DNA from: an uncultured Clostridium sp.
Lineage (GTDB): Bacteria; Bacillota; Clostridia; Clostridiales; Clostridiaceae
Length of the DNA stretch: 17,508 nt
Reading direction: 5' to 3'
Assembly (NCBI RefSeq): GCF_934754915.1
Contig: NZ_CAKVKB010000079.1
Coordinates: forward strand, 1 to 17,508
Position numbers and translations under genes: made by a program. Numbering within the stretch: position 1 is the stretch's first letter; every line of letters begins with the position of its first letter. The notes under the pieces are model-generated. The model had not been told where the DNA came from, ran no database searches, and saw only the letters and a program-made list of their open reading frames with translations. Of this stretch, positions 14,814 to 17,508 are shown piece after piece.

Positions 14814-15458
14814 CTATTTTGCAGCCCAAGGATTACTTGGAGCTGATTTATTTGCATTAGCTTTAGCTGCTAATGTTGCACCTATACTTGTTTTTTCTCC
14901 ACTTCCACTTGCACCTGGTATATATGAATGAGATTTCATTTTTTGATCAACTAATGTTTCTAGGCTTTTTGACCATTCTTCATTAATTGAGTCTAATGTT
15001 GCTTTAGTTTCATCAATATCGCTTCCTAAACATCTCTTTATTATCCCAGCTGGCAAATTCATTTCCTTTTCTTTTGCATATCCATTAGCACTATCTAATA
15101 AATTTTGTCTTTCTTCCTTGGCTTTCATTTCATCAATTTGTTTTTGCATTTCTGAAAGCTTCTTATCTTTTGGATCAGTAATTAAATCCGGGTATTTTGC
15201 CTTGAGTTCTTCTGCAAATACAGTTTCCCAACTACCATTTTCCTTCATAGTTTTTATTTCTTTTGAACTATGCTTATCATTTTCGCTATTCATAAACTTT
15301 TGAAACTCTTTATCTGCTTTTATTTTATTTTTAAAAACATCAAGTGTTGGTTCTTCACCCTTAAATGCTGTTTCAATATCAGTTCCTTTTAAAAGTTCAT
15401 TAATATCTTCATCATCCTTAGCCTGTTCAATTTTTTTTAATAAATCTTTCTTTAGCAT
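14814..15458 (-). CDS. Capsid assembly scaffolding protein (DUF4355/Gp46-like)
   Basis: A 214-aa, highly charged and mainly helical protein, as expected for a scaffold that fills the procapsid and leaves before packaging. A coiled-coil stretch at about 100-125 (KKLSEMQKQIDEMKAKEERQ) and the GYAKEKEMNLPAGIIKRCLGSDID segment (about 124-147, key P and C-L-G) resemble the DUF4355 (capsid scaffold Gp46) family of Firmicute phages. The C-terminus is Ala/Ser/Lys/Asn-rich and ends in NPWAAK, probably the capsid-binding tail. ATG 15458 has AAAGGAG 9 bases upstream. It is the first gene after the 170-base non-coding leader. Confidence 0.87.
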   Translation of the reverse strand: MLKKDLLKKIEQAKDDEDINELLKGTDIETAFKGEEPTLDVFKNKIKADKEFQKFMNSENDKHSSKEIKTMKENGSWETVFAEELKAKYPDLITDPKDKKLSEMQKQIDEMKAKEERQNLLDSANGYAKEKEMNLPAGIIKRCLGSDIDETKATLDSINEEWSKSLETLVDQKMKSHSYIPGASGSGEKTSIGATLAAKANANKSAPSNPWAAK

Positions 15459-15628
15459 ATAAATTTTCTCCTTTCACTCCACACGCCAATACTGGTACGC
15501 AGAACGCTTTAAAATTAATTTCTAATATGATTACACCTTATACACTAAATGCACATAAGACGTAAAATTTTGCATAAAAAATAAGCCTGTTTTACGACTA
15601 ATTGCTTAAAGTCAATTAAATATTAATT
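15459..15628. other. Non-coding leader before the head module
   Basis: This 170-base gap is the longest gap between genes in an otherwise packed window. No frame of useful length has a start with a ribosome site. Reading leftward on the minus strand it holds an AT palindrome, a possible promoter (15537-15566), an inverted repeat (CGTAAAA at 15561-15567, TTTTACG at 15590-15596) and a GC-rich patch at about 15482-15507, unlike the surrounding sequence. It then leads into the scaffold ribosome site. Confidence 0.6.
15537..15566 (-). promoter_or_regulatory. Possible late promoter before the scaffold gene
   Basis: On the minus strand, TTTACG (four of six to TTGACA) and TATAAG (five of six to TATAAT) are 18 bases apart, about 80 bases before the scaffold start. 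One arm of the CGTAAAA/TTTTACG inverted repeat covers the -35, so a regulator could bind here. AT-rich DNA produces such matches by chance, so this is tentative. Confidence 0.3.
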
Positions 15629-15889
15629 TTATCGTAATAAATCATCATATATTTCTTCAAAACACTCACCATGCGCACATCCTATAATTTTTATTCCATC
15701 AAATGCTTTTAAAGTCAAATCTTCATTATAGGAATTTTTATAATATTCAAGTTTCTTAGAAAAGTTTTCACTTGGGTTTATAATAATTTCTGGCTTCGGA
15801 TATCCTTGCATTTGAATTTTTACACCAACAAAATTTTCTTCATTTTTAACAGCTTCGTCATAACATTTCTCTAAATCATTTATAGTCAT
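15629..15889 (-). CDS. Small phage protein, unknown function
   Basis: An 86-aa soluble, acidic protein that I do not recognise by name. It has an N-terminal helix (MTINDLEKCYDEAVKNEE), a strand pair around VGVKIQMQGYPKPEIIINP (key residues G-V-K-I, P-K-P-E), a helix (FSKKLEYYKNSYN) and a C-terminal strand with GIKIIGCAHG followed by an acidic end. The even mix of strand and helix suggests a compact alpha/beta fold. It is the last gene of the accessory island before the non-coding leader. Its AGGAGG belongs to the repeated 15-base leader, and the leader overlaps the stop of the 33-aa peptide gene upstream. No motif points to an activity. Confidence 0.8.
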   Translation of the reverse strand: MTINDLEKCYDEAVKNEENFVGVKIQMQGYPKPEIIINPSENFSKKLEYYKNSYNEDLTLKAFDGIKIIGCAHGECFEEIYDDLLR

Positions 15890-15898
15890 CTTTCAATT

Positions 15899-15913
15899 CC
15901 TCCTAAAATAAAA
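15899..15913 (-). repeat. 15-base leader repeat, copy 1
   Basis: Exact copy of TTTTATTTTAGGAGG (minus strand). It encodes the end and stop of the 33-aa peptide and supplies the ribosome site of the 86-aa gene. The other copies are at 16193-16207 and 17222-17236. Confidence 0.85.
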
Positions 15914-16004
15914 ATTTAATTCCTAACGCAATCAAAACACCTATAAGGCTTAAATAACCAAACATCAGTGCAATAAAACCTATTTTAAAAAACTTTTCAA
16001 ACAT
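15903..16004 (-). CDS. 33-aa single-pass membrane peptide
   Basis: The gene starts at ATG 16004 with GGGAGG 5 bases upstream and encodes 33 residues: MFEKFFKIGFIAL, then a hydrophobic stretch with glycines, then LGIKFLF. Residues about 8-28 are long and hydrophobic enough to cross a membrane once, with Lys at both ends. The stop TAG is inside the 15-base leader of the next gene. A damaged second copy of the same gene start lies at 17142-17216. Conservation of the peptide start in two copies, strong ribosome sites and tight spacing support a real gene. A role in lysis timing or membrane modification is possible, but nothing in the sequence decides it. Confidence 0.72.
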   Translation of the reverse strand: MFEKFFKIGFIALMFGYLSLIGVLIALGIKFLF

Positions 16005-16039
16005 GGAACCCTCCCTTAATTTTTTGCATAATAAAAACA

Positions 16040-16186
16040 TTACTTAATATCTTTGAATTTAATCTTTCTTTTCAACTTATTTTCAATCATTCTTTTAAAT
16101 ATAAATTTTTCTTTAATGTTCCATATCATATAGTATATAAATTGCATAATTATTATTGTTAATAATATTAATAGAAGTTGCAGCAT
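16040..16186 (-). CDS. 48-aa membrane peptide with basic tail
   Basis: A 48-aa peptide from ATG 16186, with AGGAGG 6 bases upstream inside the second copy of the leader repeat. Residues 1-22 are almost entirely hydrophobic (MLQLLLILLTIIIMQFIYYM) and are followed by a strongly basic segment with many Lys and Arg (KEKFIFKRMIENKLKRKIKFK). This is an N-terminal anchor with a cytoplasmic basic tail; it resembles small holin-like or toxin-like peptides in composition only. It lies between the 176-aa membrane protein and the 33-aa peptide, so three neighbouring genes in the late operon encode membrane proteins. It may be expressed late, together with the structural genes. Confidence 0.72.
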   Translation of the reverse strand: MLQLLLILLTIIIMQFIYYMIWNIKEKFIFKRMIENKLKRKIKFKDIK

Positions 16187-16192
16187 ACAAAT

Positions 16193-16207
16193 CCTCCTAA
16201 AATAAAA
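16193..16207 (-). repeat. 15-base leader repeat, copy 2
   Basis: Exact copy of TTTTATTTTAGGAGG (minus strand), directly after the hairpin at 16206-16231 and forming the ribosome site of the 48-aa gene. The T-rich half doubles as the hairpin's U tract. Confidence 0.85.
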
Positions 16208-16231
16208 GTATTCTCAAAAAAGAGAATACTT
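16206..16231 (-). terminator. Terminator-like hairpin after the 176-aa gene
   Basis: Perfect 10-bp arms AAGTATTCTC (16206-16215) and GAGAATACTT (16222-16231) with a 6-base loop. On the minus strand it is followed by a TTTTATTTT tract. The arm includes two bases of the stop codon of the 176-aa gene. The next gene starts only 20 bases beyond the hairpin, leaving no room for a promoter, so it is probably leaky. Confidence 0.7.
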
Positions 16232-16760
16232 AAAATTTTTTTATTAATTTTTTTATTGTTTTATTATTATGATTTTGAGCAATAAAGTAAACTTTCTTCA
16301 ATTTAGAAAATTCAATCATATTTTCATTATATATATTTCCACACATATTAATTTCAATCATGTTCTTAGGCAATATGTGTATCAAATTAAAATCTTTATA
16401 TTCCAAGAAACAATCATGTTGTATATATTCATCTCTATTATTAGGTTTATTATAAATACTTCTACTTTCTAATACAAATTCTACTTTAAAATCCTTTAAT
16501 ATTTTTATTGTTTCAGAACTATTATATATTTGTACTCTAAATTTATAACCACATGCATCTGCTTTTGTTACATCTGTTACAATTATATCAGTAAATCCTC
16601 GTTCATTCTCACCTGAATATTCTATAGATATATCATTAAAATAAAATTTCAACCTACCTAGACTTTTAATAAGTTCAGTTGTTATAAGAGTTGCTACCGT
16701 TCCAAACACAGCACCAATAATTCCTTGAAAGCCTGAAATAAAACTTATTATATAGTTCAT
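16230..16760 (-). CDS. 176-aa membrane-anchored protein, unknown function
   Basis: I do not recognise this protein. Residues 3-29 (IISFISGFQGIIGAVFGTVATLITTEL) are a single membrane helix with glycines spaced four apart. The rest (35-176) is a soluble domain with many alternating strands (KFYFNDISIEY, YKFRVQIYNSSETIKILKDFKVEFVL) and a few short helices, ending in a lysine-rich tail (KTIKKLIKKF). The N-terminus is short and the domain probably faces the cytoplasm. ATG 16760 has GAGGTGG 6 bases upstream. It has its own terminator-like hairpin, which makes it look like an independent cargo (moron-like) cassette inside the late operon. A superinfection or host-modification role is possible but unsupported by motifs. 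Confidence 0.82.
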   Translation of the reverse strand: MNYIISFISGFQGIIGAVFGTVATLITTELIKSLGRLKFYFNDISIEYSGENERGFTDIIVTDVTKADACGYKFRVQIYNSSETIKILKDFKVEFVLESRSIYNKPNNRDEYIQHDCFLEYKDFNLIHILPKNMIEINMCGNIYNENMIEFSKLKKVYFIAQNHNNKTIKKLIKKF

Positions 16761-16826
16761 AAATTACCACCTCAATAAGTTCATTTCAATAAAAAATCAA
16801 ATTTTCCTCTAATTTTGTTTAAAATA

Positions 16827-16860
16827 AAAGTACCTACTCTTTTTTCTAAGTAAGTGCTTT
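16827..16860 (-). terminator. Terminator-like hairpin after the 59-aa gene
   Basis: Arms of 12 bases (16827-16838 and 16849-16860, AAAGTACCTACT/AGTAAGTGCTTT) pair with one mismatch and a G-T pair. The hairpin starts immediately after the stop codon (16861-16863). A TTTTATTTTA tract follows on the minus strand. Confidence 0.6.
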
Positions 16861-17040
16861 TTATTTTCTTCTTGGATCTTCATGATTATATGCACAATCA
16901 CCATTTCCAAGTCTACAAAAATGTTGTAAAACATCTTTGTCTAATTCCTTGATTTCTTTTACATTAGATTTTTTTAAAATTAATTGAAAATCTTGTAATC
17001 GAGTTGTATTTAACAATTTTTCTTTTAATGTTAATTCCAT
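16861..17040 (-). CDS. 59-aa Cys/His peptide, unknown function
   Basis: A 59-aa peptide from ATG 17040, with AAGGAG 9 bases upstream. The start follows the TAG of the preceding frame with no gap, so the two were probably translated in a coupled way. Residues 1-35 are a charged helix (LTLKEKLLNTTRLQDFQLIL). The C-terminal part has HFCRLGNGDCAYNHED, with two Cys and two His in a H-x-C-x7-C-x3-H pattern that could bind zinc, then a basic end (RRK). The spacing matches no zinc-finger class I know. It is followed directly by a hairpin at 16827-16860. Confidence 0.75.
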   Translation of the reverse strand: MELTLKEKLLNTTRLQDFQLILKKSNVKEIKELDKDVLQHFCRLGNGDCAYNHEDPRRK

Positions 17041-17196
17041 CTAAATCAACTCCTTAATAAAATTATACAGCTTTATCTCTCTAATTTTCAAGTTATCCGG
17101 ATTTGAAATATATTCTTTATATCCTTCTGAAAAATATTCTCCTAAAACCTTATAGTTAAATTCACCAGTTTGAAAGTTAATGCTATAAATCCTATT
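17041..17196 (-). pseudogene. Orphan C-terminal reading frame, remnant of a gene
   Basis: An open frame of 51 residues (from about 17196 to the TAG at 17041-17043) with good protein character (GEYFSEGYKEYISNPD, KLYNFIKELI) but no ATG, GTG or TTG start near its beginning. Its upstream part overlaps, in a different frame, the broken membrane-peptide copy at 17142-17216. It ends with no gap before the 59-aa gene's start, the layout of a real gene. I read it as the 3' end of a lost gene. A start at an unusual codon (ATT) is less likely. Confidence 0.5.
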
Positions 17197-17216
17197 TTAA
17201 AATATTTTTCAAACAT
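17142..17216 (-). pseudogene. Truncated second copy of the 33-aa membrane-peptide gene
   Basis: ATG 17216 has AGGAGG 5 bases upstream, supplied by the third leader repeat. It encodes MFEKYFKIGFIAL, matching the first 13 residues of the peptide at 15903-16004 with one change (F to Y). Aligned by eye, 33 of the first 39 bases agree. After that the similarity stops and the frame ends as TFKLVNLTIRF, without a membrane segment. This looks like a duplication cut by a recombination or deletion junction near 17175. Confidence 0.65.
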
Positions 17217-17221
17217 AAAAC

Positions 17222-17236
17222 CCTCCTAAAATAAAA
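17222..17236 (-). repeat. 15-base leader repeat, copy 3
   Basis: Exact copy of TTTTATTTTAGGAGG (minus strand), abutting the end of the partial gene at 17237-17508 and supplying the ribosome site of the truncated peptide copy. Confidence 0.85.
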
Positions 17237-17508
17237 CTATAGTCTTTGTCCCAAAACTTTATTAATCTTTTCTGCTAATTCATTTGCAATTTTTTCTACA
17301 TCTACAGATGTATTAACATTTAAAACTATATTAGATTTATATTGGTTATCTTTTAAAGGATTTACAATTGCTTTGACTTCTGCAATCTCTAAAGGATTTA
17401 TGATTGCATAATCACCTATAACAACGCATTTATTTTGTTCAAGATGTAATAATGCGTAAGCATCCATTATATTTTTAGCTTTATCCAATTCTACATTATA
17501 TTCATTAC
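17237..17508 (-). CDS. Unknown phage protein, C-terminal part (cut by window edge)
   Basis: The frame is open to the right edge (first whole codon at 17506), giving at least 89 residues. A TTG at 17488 could serve as a start, but it has no good ribosome site, so I think the true start lies outside the window. The visible part has a helix (KAKNIMDAYALLHLEQN), a strand-rich middle (KCVVIGDYAIINPLEIAEVKAIV), a strand with NIVLNVNTS and a C-terminal helix (DVEKIANELAEKINKVLGQRL). No motif I recognise. It lies between the presumed portal/terminase side and the accessory island. Confidence 0.7.
   Translation of the reverse strand, partial: NEYNVELDKAKNIMDAYALLHLEQNKCVVIGDYAIINPLEIAEVKAIVNPLKDNQYKSNIVLNVNTSVDVEKIANELAEKINKVLGQRL

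Noticed and set aside
15459..15540. Possible coding frame through the GC-rich patch into the scaffold start
   Set aside because: Open for about 36 codons but without ATG, GTG or TTG and a ribosome site, and it overlaps the scaffold start out of frame.
15614..15628. AT palindrome AATTAA-ATA-TTAATT as an operator or terminator
   Set aside because: A 6-bp all-AT stem is expected by chance in DNA this AT-rich, and no T tract follows in the useful position.
1..17508. Phage-tail-like bacteriocin (tailocin) instead of a phage
   Set aside because: A full set of scaffold, decoration, capsid and connector genes is present and looks intact.
1..17508. CRISPR arrays, tRNA genes, insertion sequences, attachment sites
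   Set aside because: I found no regularly spaced repeats, cloverleaf-like sequence, transposase or integrase.

Overview
The window is part of the late (structural) operon of a tailed bacteriophage or prophage with a contractile tail. Every supported gene lies on the minus strand, so transcription runs from right to left. The host is very probably a low-GC Firmicute of the genus Clostridium. The DNA is strongly AT-rich, almost every gene has an AGGAGG-type ribosome binding site, the genes are packed with ATGA-type overlaps, and the tail proteins match the PBSX/XkdK-XkdU and phiCD119-like families. The cell-wall-binding repeats at the left edge resemble choline/cell-wall-binding repeats found in solventogenic and butyric clostridia, which hints at that group without proving it. 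No integrase, repressor, tRNA, CRISPR array or transposase is visible, so I cannot say whether this is an integrated prophage.

Layout in transcription order. (1) 17508-15629 is an accessory island of small genes: a gene cut by the right edge, a broken copy of a small membrane-peptide gene joined to an orphan C-terminal reading frame, a 59-aa Cys/His peptide, a 176-aa membrane-anchored protein, 48-aa and 33-aa single-pass membrane peptides, and an 86-aa unknown. Several units carry their own hairpin, and three share an identical 15-base leader ending in the ribosome binding site. Terminase, portal and minor head genes must lie to the right, outside the window. (2) 15628-15459 is a non-coding leader with an inverted repeat, a possible promoter and a GC-rich patch. 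(3) 15458-11843 is the head module: scaffold, lambda D-like decoration protein, lambda E-like major capsid protein, two connectors, an HK97 gp10-like protein and a tail terminator. (4) 11828-2531 is the contractile tail: sheath, tube, frameshifted assembly chaperone, tape measure, LysM tail protein, a hub fused to two peptidoglycan-hydrolase domains, DUF2577, a gp25/XkdS-like wedge, baseplate J and XkdU/DUF2313. (5) 2513-764 holds the receptor-binding fibre gene and two small genes. (6) 754-1, after a hairpin, holds the lysis cassette: a holin and the start of a cell-wall-binding protein, probably the endolysin.

The genes work together as a virion assembly line. Scaffold, capsid and decoration proteins build the head, the connectors and terminator close it and join the tail, and the chaperone and tape measure template the tube inside the sheath. 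The hub-wedge-J-XkdU group forms the baseplate, the fibre recognises the host, and holin plus endolysin release progeny. Hairpins just after the capsid and tube stop codons may help adjust expression of these two abundant proteins relative to the genes that follow.

The most notable points are a canonical A AAA AAC slippery site that joins the two halves of the tail chaperone, the hub-NlpC/P60-lysozyme triple fusion, the island of small membrane peptides with repeated leaders and a recombination scar, and the non-coding leader before the scaffold gene. I see no anti-phage defence system or clearly new enzymatic system. The accessory island is the best place to look for undescribed biology.
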